Origin: Shewanella sp. OMA3-2
Lineage (GTDB): Bacteria; Pseudomonadota; Gammaproteobacteria; Enterobacterales; Shewanellaceae
Assembly (NCBI RefSeq): GCF_021513195.1
Contig: NZ_CP090974.1
Location: 2,120,001-2,184,000 of the forward strand
DNA length: 64,000 bases
Direction of reading: 5' to 3'
The notes under the pieces are model-generated. The model was not told the origin of the DNA. It was given only the letters and a program-made list of their open reading frames with translations, and ran no database searches. The position numbers and the translations under genes were made by a program. Shown one piece after another: positions 44,937 through 55,558 of the stretch (position 1 is its first letter; each line of letters starts with the position of its first letter).

Positions 44937-45647
44937 TTAATCTGCTAAATAATAAGCAATCGTTGAAACAACTCTAACTTGCTTAATATGTGGATTGTTC
45001 TTGTCGCGGTCATTTATTGAAAATTGCCCTTGTGAAGCCTTTTTAATCTTACCTAGCTGGCTGTTTGAATCTGTAGCAAATTTCTCTGCAACCATTCGAG
45101 CATTGGTGGTTGATTGCTCGATCATTTGCGGTTTGATTTCATTCAGTCGAGTAAAGATATACTCAACCTGTGCATTGTAATCATTTTGGCTAAATACAAT
45201 GCCTTTTTTACCTAATTCGGTCAGTTTTGGCATAGCATCACGCACCAGTTGAATACTTTTTGAGTAAACGGTAATGGTTTGCAGTGCGGTGTAACGGAAC
45301 TCAAAATCTTGCTGGCCACCATATTGTTGCGCCAACTTATCATTAATAGTGGGAGCTGAAAAGCTGATTTCATCCACTGCAATATTCTGTGAGGTTAGAA
45401 AGTTAATGACTTGCTGCGCCTGAGTGTCGACTTGATTATATAAGCCTTCAATATCATTACTGGCAGCGGTAAATTGAATCGGCCATATAACAATGTCGGC
45501 TGGAAATTCTGCTTCAGCTAACCCTTTTACGGTAACACTTCGATCGTAGGTTTTTACTTCAATTAAGGCCTGTTTTATCAGTATGCCAAAAACGGTGAAG
45601 CTAATGACTAGCATAAGCCCCAAAATGGTTGCACTTGATTTTTGCAT
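44937..45647 (-). CDS. SIMPL-domain (DUF541) periplasmic protein
   Basis: A 236-residue protein with an N-terminal membrane anchor or uncleaved signal (residues 7-27) and a SIMPL domain. Recognisable stretches are VTVKGLAEAEFPADIVIWPI, ISFSAPTINDK and the late ARMVAEKFATDSNSQLGKIKKASQGQFS. The SIMPL domain is named after a mammalian signalling protein. Bacterial members are periplasmic, and some, such as BP26 of Brucella, form oligomeric rings. No function can be assigned. It is divergent from the HD-GYP gene. Confidence 0.87.
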   Translation of the reverse strand: MQKSSATILGLMLVISFTVFGILIKQALIEVKTYDRSVTVKGLAEAEFPADIVIWPIQFTAASNDIEGLYNQVDTQAQQVINFLTSQNIAVDEISFSAPTINDKLAQQYGGQQDFEFRYTALQTITVYSKSIQLVRDAMPKLTELGKKGIVFSQNDYNAQVEYIFTRLNEIKPQMIEQSTTNARMVAEKFATDSNSQLGKIKKASQGQFSINDRDKNNPHIKQVRVVSTIAYYLAD

Positions 45648-45762
45648 TTTTCTACCTTAATGATTGTTTAGAAAGCGGTGAACTGATCGTACCAAAAGCA
45701 TTCAACTGGCTAATTGGCTATATCTAGCTAATATTAGTGGGTGTCATGCCAAAGGATTGAAG

Positions 45763-46992
45763 ATGCCAGCTACGTTATTGAATCAAGGTTCAGACCAGAT
45801 CAAATTAGAATTACCGTCAGCTGTTTGGGCTTGGCGTAAAACTGTTTTTGAACGCATTTTCAGCATTTTATCCCTCATTTGCATCCCCGTTTATATTACC
45901 AGCGTTTATCTGTGTATCAAGATGAATTATTGGGAACTCGTCATTTTTGATACATTTGTATATGCCACTTTTGTGAGTGTGGCTTTTGGGTCTATTATTC
46001 CGCTTAAAATACGCTTCACTATAGGCTGTGCCATTACCTATTTAATTGGGGTTGCTTTTTTGCTGGTGATTGGTCCTTCTGGCGCAGGTTTTTTTTGGTT
46101 ATTTATCTACCCACTGTTGAGTTGTGTTTTATTAGGTAATAAGGCGGGTTATATTGCACAAGTTATTAATTTTTTTACATTAGCTGTGATTGGTCTGCTT
46201 TTTTATCATCATGTATTACAGTGGCCAGAAATAGAAGGTTATTCATTTTTTATTTGGTGTGTGGTCGCGATTAATTTTATGGTAACGAATATTCTTGCTA
46301 TGTCTATTTGTGGCTATTTATTACAGGCAACTGCAAAGCATTTAAAACAGGTTCAAGTATCTCGTTATGCCTTTGTTGTCGGTTTAGCGACATTATCAGA
46401 ATCGTATAATCCCAGTGCTAAATTACATATTCATCGTGTGGCCATGTATGTTCAGATTTTAGCGGTGCAACTGGCGAATACGGCATCAAGTCGTGATGAA
46501 ATGGTTGAAAAAATAGATGACCTCATGCTTGCCAGCATGCTACATGATGTAGGAATGCGTGAAGTTCCAGAGCGATTATTGTGCTACAAAGGCAAAATGT
46601 CTTTGGATAATTTTGAAGACATAAAACGTCATTGCGTCAGTGGTGCGTCATTGTTAAAAAGTTTGCAAAATTACCACCCTAACGGTGAGTTGTTATTTAT
46701 GGCTAGGGATATAGCCTTGTATCACCATGAAAATTGGGATGGTTCAGGATATCCACAAAATGTGATGGGTACGCTTATTCCGCTAAGTGCACGGCTTATG
46801 CGATTAGTGGATGTGTATGATGGTATGACGAGTGAAAGAAGTTACCAGCAAATGATGGGCCATAATGCCGCTGTTGAGTTTATTAAGCAGCAATCGGGCA
46901 TATTGTTTGATCCTAATGTGGTTAACGCTTTTTTACTTGTGACGGCAGACTTTGCCCAACTTAACCCAAATAAACTCGCTATACAGGCATAA
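45763..46992 (+). CDS. Membrane HD-GYP domain protein (putative c-di-GMP phosphodiesterase)
   Basis: A 409-residue protein with six membrane segments in the first 210 residues and a cytoplasmic HD-GYP domain. Metal and substrate motifs are LHIHRVAMY near 225, the HD pair in SMLHDVGMREVPERLL near 265, KRHCVSGASLL, and HHENWDGSGYP near 328, which matches the HHExxDGxGYP signature. The LVDVYDGMTSERSY stretch also fits. It should degrade c-di-GMP in response to an unknown membrane signal. I chose the ATG at 45763, seven bases after AGGA; a TTG at 45757 is possible. The opposing cyclase lies 5 kb away. Confidence 0.88.
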   Translation: MPATLLNQGSDQIKLELPSAVWAWRKTVFERIFSILSLICIPVYITSVYLCIKMNYWELVIFDTFVYATFVSVAFGSIIPLKIRFTIGCAITYLIGVAFLLVIGPSGAGFFWLFIYPLLSCVLLGNKAGYIAQVINFFTLAVIGLLFYHHVLQWPEIEGYSFFIWCVVAINFMVTNILAMSICGYLLQATAKHLKQVQVSRYAFVVGLATLSESYNPSAKLHIHRVAMYVQILAVQLANTASSRDEMVEKIDDLMLASMLHDVGMREVPERLLCYKGKMSLDNFEDIKRHCVSGASLLKSLQNYHPNGELLFMARDIALYHHENWDGSGYPQNVMGTLIPLSARLMRLVDVYDGMTSERSYQQMMGHNAAVEFIKQQSGILFDPNVVNAFLLVTADFAQLNPNKLAIQA

Positions 46993-46994
46993 AA

Positions 46995-47017
46995 AAACCA
47001 GCGCTAAAGGCTGGTTT
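46995..47017 (+). terminator. Terminator after the HD-GYP gene
   Basis: Stem AAACCAGC/GCTGGTTT with a 7-base loop, immediately after the stop. An A-run precedes it, so it may also serve the minus strand. Confidence 0.75.
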
Positions 47018-47139
47018 GATAATAATGTTAGCCATTATAGGCATGACCATCGCAGCTGCTAATGGTTAAATTCAACCCTAGTCACGGCTTTAGTCGCGTG
47101 ATAGTGGTAAAATTTCAATACCCTGAAACAGAATAATTG

Positions 47140-48201
47140 TTAAGCAAGTTTTGCTTTACGGTCACGTGAAGCTTGGGCTAAATCACGCAGTAATTTTTCA
47201 GAGTCGTCCCAATGCAAACATGCATCGGTAATACTTTGGCCGTATGTTAGCGGCTTGCCTTCAATGACTTTCTGATTACCTTCAATCATAAAGCTTTCTG
47301 CCATTATGCCTGCTATGGCGGTTGAACCTTCGCGTAGTTGGGTAATAATGCTATCTGCTACATTTAATTGATTTTTATGATTTTTCTGGCTATTTCCATG
47401 ACTAAAATCAATCACTATACGTTGGCTAATACCCACATCTTCAAGTTGCTGACGCACGGTTTCTATATCAGCGGCTTGATAGTTAGGCTGCTTACCACCA
47501 CGTAAAATAATATGGCCATATGGGTTGCCATGGGTGCGGTAAACCGCCATGGCGCCATCTTTATCCGGTGAATAAAATATATGCGGTACTTGCGCTGCAC
47601 GAACGGCATCAACAGCTATGTTGATATTACCGTCGGTGCCATTTTTAAAGCCCACTGGACACGATAAAGCCGATGCCATTTCACGGTGAATTTGGCTTTC
47701 GGTGGTGCGTGCACCAATAGCGCCCCAGGTGATGAGGTCGGCAATATACTGACCGTTCACCATGTCTAAAAACTCAGTGGCAATCGGTAACTTCAATTCA
47801 GTGATTTGTTGCAACAGTTGACGCGCCATACGCAAGCCTTTATTAGGGCTGAAGCTGCCGTCTAAATCCAGGTCAGAAATCAGACCTTTCCAGCCTACAA
47901 TAGTGCGGGGTTTTTCAAAATAGACGCGCATGACAATACATAAGTCATCTTTTAATTCATGGTGTAATGTCGATAAGCGCTGGGCATAATCTAATGCTGC
48001 TTTAGTATCATGAATCGAGCAAGGTCCAATAATCACCAATAGGCGTTGGTCTTCACCAGAAATAATCGCTTCTACTTCTCTACGCTGCTGAACAAGGTAA
48101 TCAGCGGCATTTTGAGTAAGCGGATATTCAGACGCAAGTTGTGCGGGTGAAATTACTTTGCATAATAAGGATGTGCGTAGTTCGTCTGTTTTAATGGTCA
48201 T
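47140..48201 (-). CDS. aroH: DAHP synthase, AroH (Trp-sensitive) type
   Basis: Class I 3-deoxy-D-arabino-heptulosonate-7-phosphate synthase, 353 residues, joining PEP and erythrose-4-phosphate as the first step of aromatic synthesis. VIIGPCSIHD, EKPRTIVGWKGLISDLDLDG, GAIGARTTESQIHREMASAL and PVGFKNGTDG are family blocks. The segments SPDKDGAMAVYRTHGNPYGH and FSHGNSQKNHKNQL, then GSTAIAGIMAESF, follow E. coli AroH more closely than AroG or AroF, so tryptophan feedback is likely. No clear TrpR operator was seen upstream. It neighbours ppsR and ppsA, whose product PEP is its substrate, as in E. coli. Confidence 0.93.
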   Translation of the reverse strand: MTIKTDELRTSLLCKVISPAQLASEYPLTQNAADYLVQQRREVEAIISGEDQRLLVIIGPCSIHDTKAALDYAQRLSTLHHELKDDLCIVMRVYFEKPRTIVGWKGLISDLDLDGSFSPNKGLRMARQLLQQITELKLPIATEFLDMVNGQYIADLITWGAIGARTTESQIHREMASALSCPVGFKNGTDGNINIAVDAVRAAQVPHIFYSPDKDGAMAVYRTHGNPYGHIILRGGKQPNYQAADIETVRQQLEDVGISQRIVIDFSHGNSQKNHKNQLNVADSIITQLREGSTAIAGIMAESFMIEGNQKVIEGKPLTYGQSITDACLHWDDSEKLLRDLAQASRDRKAKLA

Positions 48202-48474
48202 TCATATTACCGCTAAATCGTGAGATGCTTATTTGCATCATAATAGGGCGATTATAACCTCAAATATGTTATCGATGCGAGTTTCACAGACCAACTAATG
48301 CTTGTAAAATATCAATCTTGTTCAACAATAAAACCGATTAGACAGCTTTAACCTATTTTTAAATGAGCTTATAAGATAAGTTTTGCTGTGGGGTTGACGA
48401 ATATTTCATTAGGTTAAAGGTGAAATATTCGTCAAATAATAAGTAGCAGAGATTGTTCTATATTATAAACAGCC

Positions 48475-49287
48475 CTAGAACATATGACGTTCTAACCTGG
48501 TTATATCCAGAATTTTAGTCGCTATCTCTTCAACTGAATGATTAGTGGTATTCACAAAGGGAATACGTTCTCTTTTATACAGCATTTCAACTTCTTTAAC
48601 TTCTAAACGGCATTGTCTCAGTGATGAATAGCGGCTATTTTCCATGCGACTTTGGCGAATTTCATGCAGACGATTAGGATCTATGGTTAAACCAAATAAT
48701 TTAGATTTATTACGTTTAAGGGCATCAGGTAACTTTAGGTTATCCATGTCATCTTCGGTGAAAGGGTAGTTTGCTGCTTTTATGCCAAATTGCATAGATA
48801 AATAGAGGCTTGAAGGCGTTTTACCACATCGCGATACACCTAAAAGAATGATGTCCGCTTTATCCATATGTTTCATGGTTTGGCCGTCATCATTTTCCAT
48901 TGAAAAGTTAATGGCTTCAATTCTAGCTTCATAACTGTGGTTAGCTTTACCATGGGTGCGGTGTAAAGCGGGCTTAGCTTCGACACCTAAATGTTGTTCT
49001 AATGGCGCAACAAAGGTGTTCAAAAAATCATAATCCATCCCTTCTGAAGAGAATATGACGTTTCTGATGTCGGGGTTAACGATAGAATGAAACACTAGCG
49101 GTCTTTCACCTGTGGTAATAAAACTATCATTTATTTGTCGCTTCACTTTTTCTGCTTTTTGAAGTGTCTCGACAAATGGAATTGTAAGTGCTTCAAATTG
49201 AATGGGAAACTGTGATAGAACCGCATGACCAAAAACCTCGGCGGTGATCGCTGTCCCATCCGAGATATAGAATACTTTAGGTGCCAT
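48475..49287 (-). CDS. ppsR: PEP synthase regulatory kinase/phosphotransferase PpsR
   Basis: A 270-residue DUF299 protein that switches PEP synthase off by ADP-dependent phosphorylation and on by Pi-dependent dephosphorylation. Features are [11 protein letters not shown] at the start, the P-loop-like [20 protein letters not shown] near residue 150, and the C-terminal [20 protein letters not shown]. Length matches E. coli PpsR (YdiA). It is transcribed divergently from ppsA across 125 bases, the usual arrangement, so the call is secure. Confidence 0.96.
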   Translation of the reverse strand: MAPKVFYISDGTAITAEVFGHAVLSQFPIQFEALTIPFVETLQKAEKVKRQINDSFITTGERPLVFHSIVNPDIRNVIFSSEGMDYDFLNTFVAPLEQHLGVEAKPALHRTHGKANHSYEARIEAINFSMENDDGQTMKHMDKADIILLGVSRCGKTPSSLYLSMQFGIKAANYPFTEDDMDNLKLPDALKRNKSKLFGLTIDPNRLHEIRQSRMENSRYSSLRQCRLEVKEVEMLYKRERIPFVNTTNHSVEEIATKILDITRLERHMF

Positions 49288-49412
49288 AATGACCTCTTGT
49301 TGTAATAAAATTACAAATAAAATTAATTATTTACGCGTCTTATAGGGGAGTGTAAAATGCCGCTGCCCTTATGTGAAGTGGCCACTGAAATAAAACTTGC
49401 GGAGATAAAACT

Positions 49413-51782
49413 GTGCAGCAATACGTACTCTGGTATCAAGAATTAGGCATGGGTGATGTGAACAAGGTTGGCGGTAAAAACGCATCCCTTGGAGAAATGA
49501 TCAGTAATCTAGCCAATGCAGGCGTTCAAGTACCTGGTGGTTTTGCAACTACCTCTCATGCGTTTAATGAGTTCCTTGAACAAAGTGGTGTTAATCAAAA
49601 GATTTACAACCTACTAGAAACCTTAGATGTAGACGATGTAACGGCGCTTGCTAAAGCCGGTGCACAGATTAGACAGTGGGTAATTGACACCCCATTCCAC
49701 CCAGAATTTGAATCAGCCGTTCGTGAGGCTTACGAGCAGTTAGCTAGCGAAACTTCAGAGGCTTCATTTGCCGTGCGTTCGTCGGCAACCGCTGAAGATA
49801 TGCCAGATGCTTCATTTGCTGGCCAGCAAGAAACCTTCCTAAACGTTAAAGGTTATGATGCAGTCATTCTTGCGATTAAGCATGTGTTTGCTTCTCTGTT
49901 TAACGACCGTGCAATTTCATACCGCGTTCACCAAGGTTATGAGCACCAAGGTGTGGCATTGTCTGCGGGTATTCAACGCATGGTTCGCTCAGACAAAGCT
50001 GCATCAGGCGTGATGTTCACTATGGACACAGAATCAGGTAACAACGACGTTGTATTTATCACTTCATCTTTTGGTTTAGGTGAAATGGTGGTGCAGGGCG
50101 CCGTTAACCCAGATGAATTTTATGTTCATAAGCCAATTTTAGCGCAGGGGCATCAAGCCGTTGTGCGCCGTAATATCGGCAGCAAGTTAATTCAAATGGT
50201 TTACTCTGATGAAACATCCCACGGTAAACAAGTTAAAATTGAAGATGTCGCGGCAGATCAGCGCCGTATATTTTCAATTAATGATGCTGAAGTGATGGAA
50301 CTGGCGAAACAAGCCGTTATTATCGAAAAGCATTATGGCCGTGCAATGGACATTGAATGGGCAAAAGATGGCAACGACGGTAAGTTATATATCGTTCAAG
50401 CTCGTCCTGAAACCGTGCGTAGCCGTGAAGATGTTCAGCTTATTGAACGTTACCATTTAAAAACCAAAGGCGATGTGATCTGTGAAGGCCGTGCTATTGG
50501 TCATAAAATTGGTTCAGGCGTAGCAAAAGTATTAACATCAATTGCCGACATGGATCAAATTCAACCAGGTGATGTATTAGTTACTGACATGACAGACCCA
50601 GATTGGGAACCTATCATGAAGCGCGCTAGCGCCATTGTGACAAACCGTGGTGGACGTACTTGTCACGCAGCCATTATTGCCCGTGAGCTAGGCGTTCCTG
50701 CTGTTGTAGGTTGTGGCAATGTCACTGATTTAATTAAAAATGGCGAGCTAGTGACTGTTTCTTGCGCTGAAGGTGATACAGGCTTTATATACTCTGGCAA
50801 ACAAGAGTTTGAAGTCGTCACCAACCGTGTCGATACACTGCCTGACTTACCAATGAAAATCATGATGAACGTTGGTAACCCTGATCGTGCATTTGATTTC
50901 GCTCGTTTACCAAACGAAGGTGTAGGGCTTGCGCGCTTAGAGTTTATTATCAACCGTATGATTGGTATTCACCCTAAAGCTTTGCTTGAGTTCAACCAGC
51001 AAAGTGCTGAGCTGCAAACTGAAATTAACGAAATGATCGCCGGTTATGACTCGCCAGTTGAGTTCTATATCGCTCGTTTAGTTGAAGGTATTGCCACTAT
51101 CGCCTCGGCGTTCTACCCGAAAAAAGTCATTGTACGTATGTCAGACTTTAAGTCTAACGAGTACGCTAACTTAGTTGGTGGTGAACATTATGAGCCAGAA
51201 GAAGAAAACCCAATGTTGGGCTTCCGTGGTGCAAGTCGTTATATTTCTGAATCATTCCGCGATTGTTTCGCGTTAGAGTGTGAAGCAATTAAACGTGTGC
51301 GTAACCAAATGGGCTTAACTAACGTTGAAGTGATGATCCCATTTGTGCGCACATTAGGCGAAGCTGCTCAAGTTATCGACTTGCTTAAAGAACAAGGTTT
51401 AGAGCGTGGCAAAGATGGATTACGCGTCATTATGATGTGTGAATTACCGTCAAACGCATTACTTGCTGAACAGTTCTTAGAGTACTTTGATGGTTTCTCT
51501 ATCGGTTCTAACGACTTAACTCAGTTAACCTTAGGTCTTGACCGTGATTCTGGCATTATCAGCCATTTATTTGATGAGCGTAATCCAGCCGTTAAAGCGC
51601 TGTTAGCTATGGCCATTAAAGCGGCTAAAGATAAAGGCGCTTATGTGGGCATTTGTGGCCAAGGCCCATCTGACCACGCTGACTTTGCCCAATGGTTAGT
51701 AGAGCAAGGTATCGATAGCGTATCACTTAATCCTGATACTGTGATTGACACATGGTTGTACCTAGCAAAAGATCACGCTTAA
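49413..51782 (+). CDS. ppsA: Phosphoenolpyruvate synthase PpsA
   Basis: A 789-residue enzyme converting pyruvate and ATP to PEP, AMP and phosphate for gluconeogenesis. The N-terminal ATP-grasp domain begins [15 protein letters not shown] and contains [20 protein letters not shown]. The central phosphohistidine is in [20 protein letters not shown], the regulatory target of PpsR. The C-terminal PEP-binding barrel has GFRGASRYI and ends with [12 protein letters not shown], which holds the catalytic cysteine. The start is GTG at 49413 with GGAG nine bases upstream. A strong terminator follows. Confidence 0.97.
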   Translation: MQQYVLWYQELGMGDVNKVGGKNASLGEMISNLANAGVQVPGGFATTSHAFNEFLEQSGVNQKIYNLLETLDVDDVTALAKAGAQIRQWVIDTPFHPEFESAVREAYEQLASETSEASFAVRSSATAEDMPDASFAGQQETFLNVKGYDAVILAIKHVFASLFNDRAISYRVHQGYEHQGVALSAGIQRMVRSDKAASGVMFTMDTESGNNDVVFITSSFGLGEMVVQGAVNPDEFYVHKPILAQGHQAVVRRNIGSKLIQMVYSDETSHGKQVKIEDVAADQRRIFSINDAEVMELAKQAVIIEKHYGRAMDIEWAKDGNDGKLYIVQARPETVRSREDVQLIERYHLKTKGDVICEGRAIGHKIGSGVAKVLTSIADMDQIQPGDVLVTDMTDPDWEPIMKRASAIVTNRGGRTCHAAIIARELGVPAVVGCGNVTDLIKNGELVTVSCAEGDTGFIYSGKQEFEVVTNRVDTLPDLPMKIMMNVGNPDRAFDFARLPNEGVGLARLEFIINRMIGIHPKALLEFNQQSAELQTEINEMIAGYDSPVEFYIARLVEGIATIASAFYPKKVIVRMSDFKSNEYANLVGGEHYEPEEENPMLGFRGASRYISESFRDCFALECEAIKRVRNQMGLTNVEVMIPFVRTLGEAAQVIDLLKEQGLERGKDGLRVIMMCELPSNALLAEQFLEYFDGFSIGSNDLTQLTLGLDRDSGIISHLFDERNPAVKALLAMAIKAAKDKGAYVGICGQGPSDHADFAQWLVEQGIDSVSLNPDTVIDTWLYLAKDHA

Positions 51783-51868
51783 TCAATTAAACTTATCAAA
51801 ATAGCTGGTTTGAATTCGATTTAGCATTTAGCTTCGAAGCCAATTACAGGTATTTTTATCAAGTTGTT

Positions 51869-51898
51869 AAAAAAGCCGCTATTTAGCGGCTTTTTTTT
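51869..51898 (+). terminator. Rho-independent terminator after ppsA
   Basis: GCCGCTA/TAGCGGC stem extended by an A-run and followed by eight Ts. Confidence 0.93.
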
Positions 51899-51939
51899 GT
51901 TTATAATGGCTGTAACTAATAATAAATAATAAGTCTGCC

Positions 51940-54900
51940 ATGTTACCTCTACTTTCACACAAACAAACTTTAGAACCGATTTATCTAGCGTATTTAGATG
52001 TGCTGGAACAAAGTGATTTTAATGGTGAAATCGATAAACGATATAGCGCCAGACTTATTCAAGCCACCGACAATTCTGTTTATCAATTTTTGCCCCAAGC
52101 CGTTATTTATCCCGCAAGTCAAAAAGATGTCGAGCTGGTATTACGCTTAGCTGCTAAACCTGAGTTTAGTGCAGTAACATTCAGCGCCCGTGGTGGTGGA
52201 ACTGGCACTAATGGGCAATCTTTAACCCATGGACTTATTTTAGACGTGTCACGTCATATGAACCAAGTCATTGAGATCAACGCCAAAGAAGGTTGGGTGA
52301 AGGTACAGGCGGGGGTGGTAAAAGATGCGTTGAATGATGCACTCAGACCCCACGGCTACTTTTTCAGTCCTGATTTATCCACATCAAACCGCGCCACAGT
52401 TGGCGGAATGGTCAACACCGACGCGTCTGGTGCAGGATCTTTAGTGTACGGTAAAACATCTGATCATGTTTTAGGACTGACTAGCGTATTAATTGATGGC
52501 AGTGTATTAACCACTCGACCTATTAATAAAGATTCAACCCATTCTTCACCGACCGAAAATGCATTGGCAGATAGTATTATTGCCAAAGTGGCTGATATTT
52601 GCCGTGATAAGCGTGAATTAATCGATAATCGGTTTCCGAAATTAAATCGTTTTTTAACCGGTTATGATTTAAAGCATGTTTGGGATGAAACATTAAGCCA
52701 TTTCGACTTATCCCGTATTCTAGCCGGTTCAGAAGGCACGCTTGCGGTGATCACCGAAGCGAAATTAAACATTACCCCGCTGCCAACCACGCGGATGATG
52801 GTTAATATAAAGTATGATTCGTTTGAGTCTGCTTTACGCCATGCTCCGTCATTAGTTCAAGCTAAAGCCACAGTAGTTGAAACCGTTGATTCAAAAGTAT
52901 TAAACCTCGCTAAGAAAGATATAATTTGGCATTCGGTAGCGGATTTAATTCAAGATGTCCCTAATAAGGTTATTGAAGGATTAAATATGGTTGAGTTTGC
53001 CGGAGATGATGCTGACGTTCGTGCCAAGGTGGCCAGTTTAGAAGCCGTGCTCACTCAACAATTAGCTGATGAATTATACGGGCTAGTTGGATTTCAAATA
53101 ACCAGCGATAAGCCCAGTATTGAGCAAATATATGGTATGCGTAAAAAAGCGGTAGGTTTACTGGGGGCCACTAAAGGTCGCCGCAAACCAATTGCATTTG
53201 CCGAAGACACAGCTGTACCACCTGAGAACCTAGCCGATTTTATTATGGAGTTTCGTGCGCTATTAGATGGCCATGAACTGCAATACGGCATGTTTGGTCA
53301 TGTTGATGCGGGCGTATTGCATGTTCGTCCAGCCCTTGATATGTGTGATGAAGCCGATGAAAAGCTGCTTAAAGTGATTTCTGACCAAGTGGCGGCTCTG
53401 ACGCTTAAATACGGCGGTTTAATGTGGGGCGAACACGGTAAAGGCGTGCGCGGCGAGTATGGCCCATCGGTTTTTGGAGATGAGTTATATGGCGTCCTTC
53501 AATATATCAAAGGCTTGTTTGACCCCGATAATCGTTTAAATCCTGGTAAATTAGTTGCACCAGCACAGTCTGGCCCTTTGATGTTCAATGTTGATAGCAC
53601 CAAACGAGGCACCTTTGACAGACAAATTCCGGTGCAAGTGCGTGATGCTTTCCCCGATGTGATGAATTGTAACGGCAATGGCTTATGCTTTAACTACAGT
53701 GCCTACTCACCTATGTGTCCGTCTTTTAAAGTCACAGGTGACAGAATTCAATCACCTAAAGGTCGTACGGGGTTAATGCGAGAGTGGTTAAGATTACTTG
53801 AAGCTGAAGGAGTGAATGTAAACGAGTTAGCAGCATCAAAGTCATTAAGCTTATTACAACGGGTTCAAAATACCATTAACACCAAACGCGACTATGACTA
53901 TTCGCATGAGGTGATGGAGTCGTTAAAGGGGTGTTTAGCCTGTAAAGCGTGTTCTAGTCAGTGTCCGGTAAAAGTGGATGTACCTAAATTTAGAGCGCAA
54001 TTTTTTGATATTTATTACAAACGCTACTTACGTCCAGCTAAAGATTATTTAGTTGCCGGTATTGAAGACTCATTACCATTAATGGCAGCCATGCCCAAAG
54101 TGACCAACTTTGCCTCACAAAATCCGTTAAGCCAATGGATCATTAAGAAAACGATAGGTTATGTCGATTCACCCAAGCTGTCGGTGCCGACACTCAAGCA
54201 ACGTTTAGATGGCCATCCAAGTCGTGGTTATGATCTCGATACTTTATACAGTATTCCTGAAGCTGACCGCGCACAATATGTCCTTGTGGTGCAAGATCCG
54301 TTTAATTCTTTTTATGATGCTGACATCGTGTATCACTTTATTCAATTAATTGAAAAGCTTGGTTTTAAACCGGTTTTATTACCCTTTAAACCTAATGGTA
54401 AACCAAGCCACATTAAAGGGTTTTTATCCAAGTTTGCCAAAACGGCCCAGGACAGTGCAGACTTTTTGAATAAGGTGCATTCACTTGGAATGCCAATGGT
54501 CGGTTTAGATCCCGCTTTAGTATTGTGTTACCGAGATGAGTACCATGAAGCGTTAGGCAAGAAACGAGGTAATTTTGAAGTCAAACTGGCCAATGAATGG
54601 TTAGTTAATGCCATTGAGGATTACCCTAAAGTGACGAACCAAACACCGGCGCAGTTTACCTGGTTTAGTCATTGCACCGAATCTACGGCTAAACCTAATA
54701 CTGGCAAAGAGTGGCAAACTATTTTTAATCATTTTGGTGCCAATGTCAGTAGCTTAAATTTAGGATGTTGTGGTATGGCGGGCACATATGGTCATGAGCT
54801 TGAAAATCTTGAGCGCTCTAAAACCTTATTTGAAATGTCTTGGCAATCTAGTATTGATAAAGTGGCTCAAAAAAGTCAGATTTTAGTTTCGGGTTACTCA

Positions 54901-54984
54901 TGTCGAAGCCAGGTTAAACGGTTTGCCAAGTTTAGTCCAAAACACCCTGTAGAAGCTTTATTAGCCTTGCTTAACAATAACTAG
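51940..54984 (+). CDS. ydiJ: FAD-binding and Fe-S-binding dehydrogenase, YdiJ type
   Basis: A 1014-residue fused flavoprotein. An FAD_binding_4/PCMH domain with SARGGGTGTNGQSL and ATVGGMVNTDASGAGSLVYG occupies residues 50-280. An FAD-oxidase C-terminal domain follows to about 530. The iron-sulfur part has CNGNGLCFNYSAYSPMCPSF and CLACKACSSQCPVKVDVPKF, and a CCG-type domain ends the protein (NLGCCGMAGTYGHE). Length and order match E. coli YdiJ, reported to act on D-2-hydroxyglutarate; the substrate here is inferred. E. coli also keeps ydiJ in the same neighbourhood as ppsA, ppsR and aroH. It should feed electrons to the quinone pool. Confidence 0.9.
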   Translation: MLPLLSHKQTLEPIYLAYLDVLEQSDFNGEIDKRYSARLIQATDNSVYQFLPQAVIYPASQKDVELVLRLAAKPEFSAVTFSARGGGTGTNGQSLTHGLILDVSRHMNQVIEINAKEGWVKVQAGVVKDALNDALRPHGYFFSPDLSTSNRATVGGMVNTDASGAGSLVYGKTSDHVLGLTSVLIDGSVLTTRPINKDSTHSSPTENALADSIIAKVADICRDKRELIDNRFPKLNRFLTGYDLKHVWDETLSHFDLSRILAGSEGTLAVITEAKLNITPLPTTRMMVNIKYDSFESALRHAPSLVQAKATVVETVDSKVLNLAKKDIIWHSVADLIQDVPNKVIEGLNMVEFAGDDADVRAKVASLEAVLTQQLADELYGLVGFQITSDKPSIEQIYGMRKKAVGLLGATKGRRKPIAFAEDTAVPPENLADFIMEFRALLDGHELQYGMFGHVDAGVLHVRPALDMCDEADEKLLKVISDQVAALTLKYGGLMWGEHGKGVRGEYGPSVFGDELYGVLQYIKGLFDPDNRLNPGKLVAPAQSGPLMFNVDSTKRGTFDRQIPVQVRDAFPDVMNCNGNGLCFNYSAYSPMCPSFKVTGDRIQSPKGRTGLMREWLRLLEAEGVNVNELAASKSLSLLQRVQNTINTKRDYDYSHEVMESLKGCLACKACSSQCPVKVDVPKFRAQFFDIYYKRYLRPAKDYLVAGIEDSLPLMAAMPKVTNFASQNPLSQWIIKKTIGYVDSPKLSVPTLKQRLDGHPSRGYDLDTLYSIPEADRAQYVLVVQDPFNSFYDADIVYHFIQLIEKLGFKPVLLPFKPNGKPSHIKGFLSKFAKTAQDSADFLNKVHSLGMPMVGLDPALVLCYRDEYHEALGKKRGNFEVKLANEWLVNAIEDYPKVTNQTPAQFTWFSHCTESTAKPNTGKEWQTIFNHFGANVSSLNLGCCGMAGTYGHELENLERSKTLFEMSWQSSIDKVAQKSQILVSGYSCRSQVKRFAKFSPKHPVEALLALLNNN

Positions 54985-54995
54985 GTAGTGATGAA

Positions 54996-55448
54996 ATGAT
55001 AGATAATGACACTGAAATTGAAGCTGAAATCACACCCTCAGTGGGGGAGTTCACCCATAAAGACGGGGTAAAGTTGTGCAGTGATGAGGTGTTATTCAGT
55101 ATTTTATCTGACGGCAGTTGGCTGTATCTTAATAGTCCGCTGCCGACTAAGTTTGCGCGTATGTTTAGTCATATTTTACATTGCATTGATACAGAGTACT
55201 TCTTAATTACGCCTGTCGAAAAAGTGAAGGTCGCTGTTGAAACTTGGCCTCTGTTAATGGTTGATGTCGATAAAACAGAACAAGGTTTTTGCTTTAAATC
55301 TAACCTTGATACTGACTTTAACGTGATACCGTCAGACATTAAACTGCAACAGCAAAGTATTTTGGTGAGCCTCCCTAGGGGGTTAACGGCAGTATTAAAC
55401 CGTGCCTGCTATTACCGATATATTAATGAATATGTTTCTTTTGACTAA
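54996..55448 (+). CDS. DUF1285-family protein
   Basis: A 150-residue soluble protein, apparently beta-rich. The EYFLITPVEKVKVAVETWPLLMVDV stretch is the DUF1285 signature as I remember it (TPvEkv followed by a hydrophobic strand), and LPRGLTAVLNRACYYRY ends it. It begins 11 bases after the ydiJ-like stop and so is probably co-transcribed. No function is known for the family. Confidence 0.8.
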   Translation: MIDNDTEIEAEITPSVGEFTHKDGVKLCSDEVLFSILSDGSWLYLNSPLPTKFARMFSHILHCIDTEYFLITPVEKVKVAVETWPLLMVDVDKTEQGFCFKSNLDTDFNVIPSDIKLQQQSILVSLPRGLTAVLNRACYYRYINEYVSFD

Positions 55449-55558
55449 AGTGCTGGTTTCTAGCGTATGCTTAAAGGCTGGGTTGGATGCTATGTGCTGT
55501 TGTAGCACAAATAAATTCTAAAAGTATTCTCAATATAGCTGTTGTAGGGAGGTATCAA

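Noticed and set aside
48202..48474. TrpR operator or attenuator before aroH
   Set aside because: No CTAGTTAACTAG-like site or Trp-rich leader was seen in the upstream region.
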